Assembly (NCBI GenBank): GCA_037200845.1
Contig: JBBCGQ010000001.1
Coordinates: 2,965,001 to 3,029,000, forward strand
Source of the DNA: Bauldia sp.
GTDB lineage: Bacteria > Pseudomonadota > Alphaproteobacteria > Rhizobiales > Kaistiaceae
Length of the DNA stretch: 64,000 nt
Direction: 5' to 3'
A model generated the notes under the pieces. It was given only the letters and a program-made list of their open reading frames with translations. It searched no databases and was not told the DNA's origin. Both the position numbers and the translations under genes were made by a program. Positions 10,605 to 19,262 of the stretch are shown one piece after another (position 1 is the stretch's first letter; each line of letters starts with the position of its first letter).

Positions 10605-12866
10605 TTAATACGGGATGCCTTCGGAGTCGGCAAAGGCGGTCAGCGCCGGGCGGAGATGGGTCGAACCGCCCTCCCCGTCAAGCAGCCCGTCGAGCAGCGC
10701 TGCCAGCTTCCCAGCGTCCAGCGCCAGCGTCATCGCCTTCACCGGTCCGATCGCCGCCGGCGACATGGACAACGAACGGTAACCGAGCCCGATCAGCGTC
10801 ATCGCCGCCAGCGGATTCCCCGCCAGCTCGCCGCACAGCGTGACCGGAATCGCCTTGCCGGTAATCCGCGTGATCGAGCGGAGCGCCCGCAGGAACGGCT
10901 TCGACAGCGGATCGAAACGGCCGGAAACCAGCGTGTTGCCGCGGTCGCTCGCCGTCATGAACTGCAGCAGATCGTTGGAGCCGACCGAGATGAAATCGGC
11001 GACGCCGGCAAGCTCGTCGAGCTGCCAGAGCAGCGCCGGCACCTCGAGCATCGCGCCGAGCATCACGCGGCTCGGCGCCGCCCGGCCATGCCGATTCATG
11101 TGCGCCAGCTCGCGGTCGATCATGGCGCGCGTCTTCCGCACCTCGTCGAGCTCGGTGACCATCGGCAGCATGACGCGGAGCTCGCGACCCGCCGCGGCGC
11201 GCATCAGCGCGCGAAGCTGCGTGCCGAGCAGCCCCGGCCGGTCGAGGCCGAGACGAATGGCGCGCCAGCCCATCGCCGGATTTTCTTCTTGCGCCGTCCG
11301 CATGTAGGGCAGCACCTTGTCGCCGCCGATGTCGAGCGTGCGGAACGTCACCGGCCGGTCGCCGACCGCCGCCATCACCGAGGCGTAGAACGCGCTCTGC
11401 TCGGTCAGCTTCGGCAACGTCGATGCGATCATGAACTGCAACTCGGTGCGGAACAGGCCGATGCCCTCCGCCCCGGACTCATCGAGATGCGGCAGATCGA
11501 CCAGCAGGCCGGCATTCATCATCAGCGCGACGCGCGCGCCGTCCTTGGTGATCGGCGCCTTGTCGCGCAGCAGCCGATATTGCTCCTGCCGCTTGGCGCG
11601 GAAGCGCACCTTCTCGGCATAGGCCGACTCGACGTCCGGCCGCGGGCGGACATGCACCTCGCCGGCGATGCCGTCGACGATGATCGCGTCGCCGTTCTCG
11701 ACCAGCGACACGACGTTCTCCGCCCGCCCGACCGAGGCAATGCCGAGCGCCCGCGCCACGATGGCGACATGGCTGGTCGGCCCGCCCTCCTCCAGTACCA
11801 GGCCGCGGATATGCTCGCGGCCGTAGTCGAGCAGTTCCGCCGCGCCCATGGTGCGCGCCACCACGATCGCATCCTTCGGCAAGGTCGCGCCCGGCCCGTG
11901 CTCCTTGCCCATCAGCACACGCAGCAGCCGGTTGGTGAGATCGTCGAAATCGTGCAGCCGGTCGCGCAGGAACGGATCCGACTGGCGCTGCAGGCGCGCG
12001 CGCATGTCGCTCTGCACCTTCTCGACCGCCGCCTCGGCCGACAGGCCGTTGCGGATCGCCTCGTGCATCCGCTTCACCCAGCCGCGGTCGTACGCGAACA
12101 TGCGATACGCCTCGAGCACGTCGCGATGCTCGCCCGTCTCCGCGATGTCGTCACGCGACAGCATGTCGTCGACGAACAGGCGAAGCGACGAGATCGCCTC
12201 GTCGAGCCGCCCCGACTCGTGCTCGACGTCCTCGCCGATCAATGCGGTGACCACAACGCGCGGCTCATGCAGCACGACATGGCCGAGGCCGACGCCTTCG
12301 CCGAGACCGATGCCGGTCAGCGATATCGGCCGCTTGAGATCGATCGAGGTGCCCGGCCGCGACAGCGAGGCGAGCTCGCCGACCGCGATCATTTCGGCGA
12401 GCACCATCGCGGTCGTCTGCAGCGCCTCGACTTCTTCCTCGTGATAGGTGCGCCGCGCCTTATTCTGGACGACCAGAACGCCGAGCGTCCGGCCGGCGCG
12501 CAAGATCGGCACGCCGAGGAACGAGTTGTAGATTTCTTCGCCGGTCTCCGGGAGGTACTGGAACGCCGGATGATGCTGCGCGTCGCTGAGGTTGAGCGGC
12601 AGCGCCTCCTCGGCAATCGTGCCGACAAGGCCCTGCCCGACGCGCAGCGAGGCATGGTGCACGGCTTCGCGCTTCAGGCCCTCGGTGGCGTACAGTTCGA
12701 GCACGCCGTCGGAGCGCAACACGTAGGCCGAGCACACCTCGGCCACCATGTTGGCGGCGATCTGCGTAACAATTTTGTCGAGCCGGGCTTGTGCGCTGAT
12801 CGGCTCCGCCATGATCTCCCTGAGGCGGCGGAGCAGGACGCGCGGCCCGGCGGGGGCTCCCCGCAT
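10605..12866 (-). CDS. ptsP: Phosphoenolpyruvate-protein phosphotransferase PtsP (EI-Ntr)
   Basis: First enzyme of the nitrogen phosphotransferase relay: it autophosphorylates from PEP and passes phosphate to NPr (PtsO) and then EIIA-Ntr, linking nitrogen state to regulation. 753 residues. N-terminal GAF domain (about 25-165) that senses glutamine in studied homologues; then the EI core with the phosphorylated His366 in [13 protein letters not shown]-binding barrel with EGIGLFRTE and the catalytic Cys in VTLCGELAG. The ATG at 12866 has GAGG 10 bp upstream; a TTG nine bases earlier would sit almost on that site. It lies between lysC and prfA, a common alphaproteobacterial neighbourhood. Confidence 0.95.
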   Translation of the reverse strand: MRGAPAGPRVLLRRLREIMAEPISAQARLDKIVTQIAANMVAEVCSAYVLRSDGVLELYATEGLKREAVHHASLRVGQGLVGTIAEEALPLNLSDAQHHPAFQYLPETGEEIYNSFLGVPILRAGRTLGVLVVQNKARRTYHEEEVEALQTTAMVLAEMIAVGELASLSRPGTSIDLKRPISLTGIGLGEGVGLGHVVLHEPRVVVTALIGEDVEHESGRLDEAISSLRLFVDDMLSRDDIAETGEHRDVLEAYRMFAYDRGWVKRMHEAIRNGLSAEAAVEKVQSDMRARLQRQSDPFLRDRLHDFDDLTNRLLRVLMGKEHGPGATLPKDAIVVARTMGAAELLDYGREHIRGLVLEEGGPTSHVAIVARALGIASVGRAENVVSLVENGDAIIVDGIAGEVHVRPRPDVESAYAEKVRFRAKRQEQYRLLRDKAPITKDGARVALMMNAGLLVDLPHLDESGAEGIGLFRTELQFMIASTLPKLTEQSAFYASVMAAVGDRPVTFRTLDIGGDKVLPYMRTAQEENPAMGWRAIRLGLDRPGLLGTQLRALMRAAAGRELRVMLPMVTELDEVRKTRAMIDRELAHMNRHGRAAPSRVMLGAMLEVPALLWQLDELAGVADFISVGSNDLLQFMTASDRGNTLVSGRFDPLSKPFLRALRSITRITGKAIPVTLCGELAGNPLAAMTLIGLGYRSLSMSPAAIGPVKAMTLALDAGKLAALLDGLLDGEGGSTHLRPALTAFADSEGIPY

Positions 12867-12887
12867 GTCCGCCAATCCTCAAAGGAG

Positions 12888-12906
12888 CGGCCGGGAAACC
12901 CGGCCG
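12888..12906 (-). terminator. GC-rich hairpin between lysC and ptsP
   Basis: CGGCCGGG (12888-12895) pairs perfectly with CCCGGCCG (12899-12906) around a 3-base loop. On the minus strand only CTCCTTTG follows, without a proper T run. It could be a weak lysC terminator, an attenuator or a processing stem. It ends just before the ptsP ribosome-binding site. Confidence 0.4.
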
Positions 12907-12929
12907 GTAAAATGTGCCCGGAAGCGCCG

Positions 12930-14183
12930 TTAGGCGTTGTCGAGTCCGTATAGCGAATGCAAAGTCCGGACCGCAAGCTCGGTATAGGTCGCGTCGATCA
13001 ATACCGATATCTTGATTTCAGACGTCGTGATGGCGCGGATGTTGATGCCCTTGGCGGCCAGCGCCTTGAAACAGTCCGCCGCGACGCCCGCATGGCTGCG
13101 CATGCCGATGCCTATGACCGAGACTTTGGCGACGTCGGTCGATCCCTGGATGGCCTTGTAGCCGATCTCGGAGCGCGACTGTTCCAGCACCTTGCGCGAG
13201 CGCTCGTAGTCGGCCGTCGGCACGGTGAAGGTCATGTCGGTCTGGGTGCCGTCTTCGGAGATGTTCTGGACGATCATATCGACGTTGATGTTGGCAGCTG
13301 CGAGTGGCCCGAATACGGCGGCGGCGACGCCCGGCTTGTCGGCGACATGACGCAGCGAAATCTGCGCCTCGTCCTTGGAGTAGGCGATGCCCGAGACGAA
13401 CTTCTTTTCCATGATCTCGTCCTCGTCGCAAATGAGGGTTCCCGGCGGATCGCCGCCAGCACTGGAATCGATAGAAGCAGGATCCTCGAAGCTCGAGCGG
13501 ACGAAGGTGCGCACCCCATGCACCATCGCCAGCTCGACCGAGCGAACCTGCAGCACCTTTGCCCCGAGAGACGCCATCTCAAGCATCTCTTCGTAAGAAA
13601 CGCGTGACAGCCGCCGCGCCTTCTGTTCGATGCGCGGGTCGGTCGTATAGACGCCGTCGACGTCGGTGTAGATGTCGCAGCGGTCGGCGTTGAGCGCCGC
13701 GGCAAGCGCCACCGCCGAGGTATCCGACCCGCCGCGCCCGAGCGTCGCGATACGGTGATCCGGCCCGATGCCCTGGAAGCCGGAGACGACCGCGACCTGC
13801 CCCTCGCCGAGGCGGCGGATCAGCTCCGTCCCGTCGATCTGCTGGATGCGCGCCGCGCCATGTGCATTGTCAGTGAGGATCGGGATCTGCCACCCCTGCC
13901 ACGACCGCGCGTTGACGCCGATGTCCTGCAGCGCGATGGCGACGAGGCCGGAGGTAATCTGCTCGCCGGCCGCGACTACGGTGTCGTATTCCCGAGCATC
14001 GTGGAGGGCCGAGGCCTCGCGCGTCCAGGTCACGAGCTGGTTGGTGAACCCCGACATGGCGGAGACGACCACCGCCACCTCATGCCCGGCATCGACCTCG
14101 CGCTTGACGTGACGGGCGACGTTCTTGATGCGCGGGATGTCGGCGACAGACGTTCCGCCGAATTTCATCACCAGTCGTGTCAT
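12930..14183 (-). CDS. lysC: Aspartate kinase
   Basis: Phosphorylates aspartate, the first step toward lysine, threonine, methionine and diaminopimelate. 417 residues. The kinase domain begins with KFGGTSV at residues 7-13 and contains [13 protein letters not shown] around 149-161. The C-terminal third carries two ACT domains (segments [15 protein letters not shown] and [14 protein letters not shown]), the usual site of feedback inhibition by lysine and/or threonine. In related genomes lysC often lies divergently beside ubiG; here an accessory cassette separates them. Confidence 0.97.
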   Translation of the reverse strand: MTRLVMKFGGTSVADIPRIKNVARHVKREVDAGHEVAVVVSAMSGFTNQLVTWTREASALHDAREYDTVVAAGEQITSGLVAIALQDIGVNARSWQGWQIPILTDNAHGAARIQQIDGTELIRRLGEGQVAVVSGFQGIGPDHRIATLGRGGSDTSAVALAAALNADRCDIYTDVDGVYTTDPRIEQKARRLSRVSYEEMLEMASLGAKVLQVRSVELAMVHGVRTFVRSSFEDPASIDSSAGGDPPGTLICDEDEIMEKKFVSGIAYSKDEAQISLRHVADKPGVAAAVFGPLAAANINVDMIVQNISEDGTQTDMTFTVPTADYERSRKVLEQSRSEIGYKAIQGSTDVAKVSVIGIGMRSHAGVAADCFKALAAKGINIRAITTSEIKISVLIDATYTELAVRTLHSLYGLDNA

Positions 14184-14297
14184 TTGAAACGGTCGCTCGC
14201 GTCCGGAAAAGGCGCGCTTTCATAGCGACAGCAATGCCTTGGGGCAATGGCGGCAGATTCCGCGGCGCGGGATGGGGCGCGAGGATGCGAAGGCAGT

Positions 14298-14421
14298 CCC
14301 CCACCCGTTCGGCTTCGCCGGCCACCCTCCCCGCAAGGGGGGAGGGAAGCCTGGCCGCCGCAGCGAGGATTTCGCTCCCCTTGCGGGGAGGGGGGACCGG
14401 CCGAAGGCCGGTGGGTGGGGG
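14298..14421. repeat. GC-rich intergenic inverted-repeat element (family A)
   Basis: About 124 bp that folds back on itself: CCCCCACCCGTTCGGCTTCG at the left end is mirrored by CCGAAGGCCGGTGGGTGGGG at the right, and inside this ACCCTCCCCGCAAGGGG is mirrored by CTCCCCTTGCGGGGAGG. Located upstream of lysC and downstream of the 14442 gene. One of six similar elements in the window. Confidence 0.8.
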
Positions 14422-14441
14422 CGCTTGTTGTTACGGTGCTG

Positions 14442-15146
14442 CTACCACTCCACCCACTGCCCCTTGGGCTTCTGCCAGACGCTGGTATCCGGCATCCCGG
14501 TAAACAGCCCGTCCAGCACATCCATCTCGCCCGGATCGGCATACATCTCCTGCATCCCGGCGGCATCGAACCAGACATCGACGCCGATCGCCTCCAGCGG
14601 CGCCTTCTCGCCCGGGCGGCCGAGGCGGAAGAACCATTCCCGCGACATCAGGCCCTTGGCGCGTGAGATATTGGCGCGCTTGCGGAGCGCCTCGGTGAGA
14701 ATCCTCTCCGCCTTCTCGCGCGACTCGATCGGGCCGCGCGCCAAGCCAACCCAGCGGTCGTCCTTGCCGTACGGCGCCGGCAGGCTGAAGTGCGGCAGGC
14801 CCGGCGTGCGCTCCCAGATCACCGCCTCGCGGTCGCTGTAGACCAGCTTGCCGCCCTGCTGCACCTGCGGATCGGAGAAGAACGTGCCGATGCCGGCCGG
14901 GTTGCTCCAATAGTCGATGATGAGCAGTTCGCCTGCCCCGGCGCCGTTCGGTTTCGCCGGCACGTAGACGGCATGGCTGAGATCGCTGAACGAGCGCGCC
15001 GCCGCGACGCCCTGGTCGGAGCCGGCGGCCATGTTGTGGGCAGCCCGCCCGCCTTCGATATCCTTGGCGGCGAGCGGGCCGCGCACCGTGAATAGGAACT
15101 GCGCCGGGGTCGGGTCGACCATCAGTTTGAAGGGAAGCGTGGTCAT
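14442..15146 (-). CDS. Internally duplicated protein, possibly tandem dimeric alpha/beta-barrel (ABM/YciI-like) domains
   Basis: 234 residues of unknown function. Residues 22-116 and 137-229 align with each other: each begins RGP and contains a D-x-W-x(2,3)-A-G-x(3)-F/Y-x-D-P signature (DYWSNPAGIGTFFSDP at 78-93; DVWFDAAGMQEMYADP at 190-205) and ends with a W-x(3)-P-x-G segment. Repeats of this size with such motifs suggest two ferredoxin-like ABM domains, as in small monooxygenases or YciI proteins, but I cannot name a family with confidence. It is transcribed divergently from a TetR regulator across a perfect palindrome, so it is probably induced by the ligand of that regulator. No signal peptide. 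Confidence 0.7.
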   Translation of the reverse strand: MTTLPFKLMVDPTPAQFLFTVRGPLAAKDIEGGRAAHNMAAGSDQGVAAARSFSDLSHAVYVPAKPNGAGAGELLIIDYWSNPAGIGTFFSDPQVQQGGKLVYSDREAVIWERTPGLPHFSLPAPYGKDDRWVGLARGPIESREKAERILTEALRKRANISRAKGLMSREWFFRLGRPGEKAPLEAIGVDVWFDAAGMQEMYADPGEMDVLDGLFTGMPDTSVWQKPKGQWVEW

Positions 15147-15207
15147 CGTCGGTCTCCTTGTCGCGGCAGGTGCCGCTGTCGTTGGGGACCCTCATAAGAA
15201 GACCATG

Positions 15208-15233
15208 CAAAAGATGTTCAAGAACATCTTTTG
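15208..15233. promoter_or_regulatory. Perfect 26-bp palindromic operator for the adjacent TetR regulator
   Basis: Left arm CAAAAGATGTTC at 15208-15219, spacer AA, right arm GAACATCTTTTG at 15222-15233: twelve matched pairs with no mismatch. It lies in the 126-bp divergent gap between the duplicated protein gene and the TetR gene, 39 bp before the TetR start, and is AT-rich in a very GC-rich genome. Position and symmetry are typical of an autoregulated TetR operator. Confidence 0.85.
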
Positions 15234-15272
15234 AGTTCGGGCTATGGATCGCTCGACCGCAGGAGAACCGCC

Positions 15273-15866
15273 ATGCCCTACACCGCCGAACACAAGCTCG
15301 ACACCCGCACGCGCATCATCAAGAGCGCCCGCCGCCTGTTCAACCAGAACGGTTTCGAGGCCGTCACCATCGGCGAAATCATGGGCGATGCCGGGCTGAC
15401 CCACGGCGGCTTCTACAAGCACTTCTCGGCGAAGGAGGACCTCTACCAGGCCGCGGTGCTCGAATTCATCCGCGGCGAGCCGGAGCACTGGCAGACGAAA
15501 AACTACGACCCCGATGCCAAAGGCGCGGCGATGGCCCGCATGATCGTCGATGCATACCTATCGAAGGAGCACTTCGCCGAGCGCGACGCCTCCTGCCCGA
15601 TGATCGCGCTTCCCTCGGACGTCTCGCGCGGCAACAAGGCCGTGAAGGGCGCCTTCCGCGAAGTCATGGAAATGATGGTCGACGCCTTCGAGGCGAACCT
15701 GCCCGCCGGCAAGGGCCGCACGCAGCGCGAACGCGCGCTGGCGCTGGTTGCCCTCGCCGTCGGCGGCATGGTGCTCGCCCGCGCCATGGACACCAAGGCC
15801 GCGTCGGACGAAGTACGCGACGCCGCCCGCAACCAGGCGCACGACACCTTCGGCTGGATCGACTGA
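15273..15866 (+). CDS. TetR/AcrR family transcriptional regulator
   Basis: 197 residues. The N-terminal helix-turn-helix is clear: RIIKSARRLFNQNGFEAVTI leads into GEIMGDAGLTHGGFYKHFSAKEDLY, the hallmark TetR region. The C-terminal ligand-binding part (ASCPMIALPSDVSRG and following helices) resembles the subfamily often linked to oxidoreductase or efflux genes. The ATG at 15273 is preferred because AGGAG lies 8 bp upstream; an upstream TTG would sit inside the operator. The stop is 3 bp from the convergent MFS gene. Probably represses itself, the divergent 14442 gene and perhaps the exporter. Confidence 0.92.
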   Translation: MPYTAEHKLDTRTRIIKSARRLFNQNGFEAVTIGEIMGDAGLTHGGFYKHFSAKEDLYQAAVLEFIRGEPEHWQTKNYDPDAKGAAMARMIVDAYLSKEHFAERDASCPMIALPSDVSRGNKAVKGAFREVMEMMVDAFEANLPAGKGRTQRERALALVALAVGGMVLARAMDTKAASDEVRDAARNQAHDTFGWID

Positions 15867-15869
15867 GCG

Positions 15870-17600
15870 TTACTCGCCCGGCGCCGGCACCGTCTCCGGC
15901 GGCACCACCTCGTCGTGCACGAAGCGCGCACCGCCCAGCCACGACGCGACCGCCGCCAGCAGATAGAGGATCAGCGAGAACGTGAACGCGAATGTCAGCC
16001 CGTGCATGAACGGCTTGGAGATCAGGTCGGGGAAGAAATGCTTGCCGGTGATCGTCGCCGAATTTTCCGGCGGCAACGCCTTCAGCGTGTCCTCCGGGAT
16101 CAGCTCCGCCATCGGATTGTAGCCGAGGAACGCAGCGAAGAGACTCGCCACCGGCGGCGCCTTGGCCGCACGCTCGGCGATCACCTCCGGCACCCCCTGC
16201 CCGACCAGCGCATCCTTCATCGTCGTCGGCAAGGTCGAGGCGAGCCCGACGATCATCAGCGAGAAGAACACGCCGATCGATAGCACCATGCCGGCGTTCA
16301 TCGTCGTCGCCCGCATGCCGGACGCCTGACCGCGTTCCGACGCCGGCACCGAGTTCATGATCTGCGTCGAGTTCGGCGCGCTGAACAGGCCCGAGCCGAG
16401 GCCATTGAGGAAGATAAGGAACGCGAAGGCCCAGTAGTCGAAATCCGCCGGCAGCAGCATGAGCAGCGCGAAGCTGATAGCGCCGACGATCATGCCGCCG
16501 GTGGCGAAGGGCCGCGCGCCGACGTGGTCCGTCAGCCAGCCCGACACCGGCCCGGCGATGAGGAAGCCGACCGTCAGCGGCAGCATGAAGATGCCGGCCC
16601 ACAGCGGCGTCTCCTCGAAGGTGTAGCCGTGCAGGGGCAGCCAGACGCCCTGCAGCCAGATGATCAGCATGAACTGCAGGCCGCCGCGGCCGATCGCCGA
16701 CAACAGGCTGGCGAGGCTGCCGTACGTGAACGGCCGGATACGGAAAAGCTTCAGGTCGAACATCGGCCGCGCCACGCGCTGCTCGATGAACACGAACGCC
16801 ACCAGCGCCAGCACGCCCGCGATCAGCAGCCCATAGACCGACGGATTGCCCCACGCCATCACCGAGTCGCCATACGGCTGGATGCCCTCGTTGATCGCGA
16901 TGAGGATGAAGATCAGGCCGAAGGCAAAGGTGAGGTTGCCGCCCCAGTCCATCTTCTCGTGCTTCGGCGGACGCATGTCCTTGAGCTTCCAGTACGCCCA
17001 CGCCGTGCCGACGATGCCGAACGGCACGTTGACCCAGAAGATCGCGCGCCAGTCGATGTCGGCGAGCAGGCCGCCGATGATGAGGCCGAGGAACGAGCCG
17101 CCGATGCCGGCGATGGTGTTGATGCCGAGCGCCAGGCCGCGCTGGCGCTGCGGGAACGCGTCGGTGAGGATCGCGCTGGCGTTGGCCATCAGCATCGCGC
17201 CGCCGACGCCCTGGATGATGCGCACGACGATGAGGTACGTCGCCGCCGTGCCGGCTTCGCCCGGAATGTACGACAGCGCCGCCACCGACAGCGTGAAGAT
17301 GAGGAAGCCGAGGTTGTACATGCGCGCCCGGCCGAAGGTGTCGCCGAGGCGGCCGAAGGTCACGACCAGCACCGAGGTCGCGACGAGGTAGCCCATGATC
17401 GTCCACAGCAGGTAGTTGATGTTCTGCGGCAGCAGCGGATCGAGGTTAATGCCGCGGAAAACCGCCGGCAGCGATATCAGCAGGATCGATGAGTTGATGG
17501 TGGCGGCGAGCACGCCAAGCGTCGTATTGCTGAGCGCGATCCATTTATAACCGGCGTCCGCGGCCGGAGCGGGCTGTGTCATGGTCGATTTATCTGTCAT
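15870..17600 (-). CDS. MFS transporter, DHA2 (EmrB/QacA, 14-helix) type
   Basis: Proton-driven drug or metabolite exporter of the inner membrane, about 576 residues. The MFS signature after helix 2 is GRLGDTFGRARMYNLG, and helix 5 carries the DHA motif (GIGGSFLGLIIGG region). There are about 14 hydrophobic helices, separating DHA2 from 12-helix MFS proteins. An extra periplasmic loop near the C-terminus (about 480-535, with LFAAFLGYNPMAELIPEDTL) precedes the last helix, as in EmrB-like proteins. The start could be 17600 or the ATG at 17582; neither has a strong ribosome-binding site. It forms the third member of the TetR cassette; without an EmrA or TolC partner nearby it may act alone. Confidence 0.9.
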   Translation of the reverse strand: MTDKSTMTQPAPAADAGYKWIALSNTTLGVLAATINSSILLISLPAVFRGINLDPLLPQNINYLLWTIMGYLVATSVLVVTFGRLGDTFGRARMYNLGFLIFTLSVAALSYIPGEAGTAATYLIVVRIIQGVGGAMLMANASAILTDAFPQRQRGLALGINTIAGIGGSFLGLIIGGLLADIDWRAIFWVNVPFGIVGTAWAYWKLKDMRPPKHEKMDWGGNLTFAFGLIFILIAINEGIQPYGDSVMAWGNPSVYGLLIAGVLALVAFVFIEQRVARPMFDLKLFRIRPFTYGSLASLLSAIGRGGLQFMLIIWLQGVWLPLHGYTFEETPLWAGIFMLPLTVGFLIAGPVSGWLTDHVGARPFATGGMIVGAISFALLMLLPADFDYWAFAFLIFLNGLGSGLFSAPNSTQIMNSVPASERGQASGMRATTMNAGMVLSIGVFFSLMIVGLASTLPTTMKDALVGQGVPEVIAERAAKAPPVASLFAAFLGYNPMAELIPEDTLKALPPENSATITGKHFFPDLISKPFMHGLTFAFTFSLILYLLAAVASWLGGARFVHDEVVPPETVPAPGE

Positions 17601-17660
17601 GCGAAGCAGAGGGGAGCGCCCGACCCTCTTCCTCATGGTGCGATCTGGTAAGGGGGCCAT

Positions 17661-18404
17661 GTGACGCAGGAGGCCGCAACGTCAACCGTCGACGCCGAAG
17701 AAATCTCCCGCTTCGCCGCGCTTGCCGCGACGTGGTGGGACGAACGCGGCCCGATGGCGCCGCTGCACAAGCTCAATCCGCTGCGTGTTTCGTGGATTAA
17801 GGCTGAGGTCGCGCGACGTTTCAGCCGCGACGGCAAGGCCGCCGACGCCCTGGCGGGCTTGCGAATTCTCGACGTCGGCTGCGGTGCCGGAATCCTTTCC
17901 GAGCCGCTGGCGCGCATGGGCGCCGCGGTCGTCGGCATCGACCCATCCGCTGAGGTCATAGCGGCGGCGAAGCATCATGCGTCTGACGCGGGTCTCGCGA
18001 TCGACTATCGCGCCGCGACCGCCGAGGCGCTGGCCGCGGCGGGAGAAAAATTTGACGTGGTGATGGCCCTGGAGGTGGTCGAGCACGTCACCGGCGTGCC
18101 GGCTTTCGTCGCCACCTGCGGCTCGATGGTGAAGCCCGGCGGCATGATGATCGCCTCGACCATCAACCGCACCATGAAGGCATTCGTGCTGGCGATCGTC
18201 GGCGCCGAGTACGTGCTGCGCTGGCTGCCGCGCGGCACGCACACCTACGACAAGCTGGTGACGCCGCAGGAACTGCGCGCCGCCTTCGCCACCGCGGGCC
18301 TGAAGCCCGCGGCGGAGACCGGCGTCATGTACATTCCGTTCGTCGATGAATTCCGCCTGACGTCGGACCTCGACGTCAATTACATGATGAGCGCGACGCG
18401 CTAG
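17661..18404 (+). CDS. ubiG: Ubiquinone biosynthesis O-methyltransferase UbiG
   Basis: Performs the two O-methylations of the ubiquinone ring. 247 residues starting at GTG with AGGGGG four to nine bases upstream. N-terminal FAALAATWWDERGPMAPLHKLNPLR is the UbiG signature (shown in parts: ATWWDE, LHKLNPLR); SAM-binding motif LDVGCGAGILSEPLARMG at about 70-87; conserved ALEVVEHV and the C-terminal RGTHTYDKLVTPQEL. Length is normal for the family. The stop overlaps that of the convergent YCII-like gene by 4 bp. Confidence 0.96.
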   Translation: MTQEAATSTVDAEEISRFAALAATWWDERGPMAPLHKLNPLRVSWIKAEVARRFSRDGKAADALAGLRILDVGCGAGILSEPLARMGAAVVGIDPSAEVIAAAKHHASDAGLAIDYRAATAEALAAAGEKFDVVMALEVVEHVTGVPAFVATCGSMVKPGGMMIASTINRTMKAFVLAIVGAEYVLRWLPRGTHTYDKLVTPQELRAAFATAGLKPAAETGVMYIPFVDEFRLTSDLDVNYMMSATR

Positions 18405-18772
18405 GCTTCCTCGTCTTCTTCTTCGTCGTCTTCCATCATGTCGTCCATCGACATGACTTCGAGGAGATCGATGACAGCGCCCTCGCCCATCTTGAGATGC
18501 GGGTGGTCCTCGAACAGCTTCGCTGCTTCCTCGAACGAGTCGGCTTCCACGATCGTGTAGCCGGTGAGTTCGTTCTTCGTGTCGGCAACGCCGGCGCCGC
18601 TGATCCGCTTCGTCTTGCCGAGCGGCCCTCCGAGATCGTCGATGACCTCGTCGTTGTCGTCGGACCACTGGGTCCACTCGGCCATGCCCGCCTTCATCTG
18701 CTCCGGCGTCGCCTGCATCATCTGCGCCATCGCGGCAGCCGGCGCCAAATAGATTGCCATGTACTTCGCCAT
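18401..18772 (-). CDS. YCII-related (DGPF-type) domain protein
   Basis: 123 residues with a compact alpha/beta domain that looks YCII-like: MAKYMAIYLA strand, a helix with EQMKAGMAEWTQWSDDN, the loop DLGGPLGKTKRI, and the conserved region GYTIVEADSFEEAAKLFEDHPHL (split here as GYTIVEADSF and EEAAKLFEDHPHL). The last ~15 residues are almost purely Asp, Glu and Met (MSMDDMMEDDEEEDEEA), an unusually acidic tail. ATG at 18772 follows GAGGAG with good spacing. Function unknown; such proteins are often annotated as small enzymes or sigma-factor partners. Confidence 0.82.
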   Translation of the reverse strand: MAKYMAIYLAPAAAMAQMMQATPEQMKAGMAEWTQWSDDNDEVIDDLGGPLGKTKRISGAGVADTKNELTGYTIVEADSFEEAAKLFEDHPHLKMGEGAVIDLLEVMSMDDMMEDDEEEDEEA

Positions 18773-18833
18773 GTAGGTCTCCTCGAGGTGCACCCCTCGC
18801 GGAGTTGACCGGAACAGTGTGTCGGTTGTGCGA

Positions 18834-19262
18834 TCAGTTGGCGTCGTCGGGCAGCGGTGGCAGTGGATGGAAGCCGATACCCTCCTCGGCGAGCTCGCGC
18901 GCCTCCTCCAGCGACGCTTCGCCGTAGATGCCGCGCGCCTCGGCCTCCTCGTAGTGGATCTTGCGCGCCTCCTCGGCGAACTTGTCGCCGACGTAGTCAG
19001 CGCCCTCGGTCACCTTCTTGCGGAACTCGCGGACCGCCTCGCGCATCGCCGCGTTGCGCGGGTCGGGCACCGCGAGACTCATCTTCTCGCCCTTCTTGGT
19101 GCCTGAGACGGCAGGCGCCATCAGCGCCTTTTCGACCGTCGCCGAACCGCAGACGGGGCAGACGTTTTGGCCCTTGTTCGCAGCGCGATCGTAGTCGGCG
19201 CCGGAGCGGAACCACGCCTCGAATTCATGCTCGTGGTCGCAGCGCAGCGTATAGCGGATCAT
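18834..19262 (-). CDS. DUF1178 family protein
   Basis: 142 residues. Opens MIRYTLRCDHEHEFEAWF, with a CxxC pair further on (CPVCGSATVEKALMAP), matching the small zinc-ribbon-like DUF1178 proteins of Alphaproteobacteria and related groups. The C-terminal half is helical and charged, with EARGIYGEASLEEARELAEEGI near the end. Its ATG overlaps the stop of the upstream amidohydrolase as ATGA, so translation is coupled. Function is not established. Confidence 0.9.
   Translation of the reverse strand: MIRYTLRCDHEHEFEAWFRSGADYDRAANKGQNVCPVCGSATVEKALMAPAVSGTKKGEKMSLAVPDPRNAAMREAVREFRKKVTEGADYVGDKFAEEARKIHYEEAEARGIYGEASLEEARELAEEGIGFHPLPPLPDDAN

Noticed and set aside
10212-12953. 913-codon open frame on the plus strand opposite prfA and ptsP
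   Set aside because: It lies antisense to two well-recognised genes, has Arg/His/Gln-heavy composition typical of GC-rich shadow frames, and matches no family.
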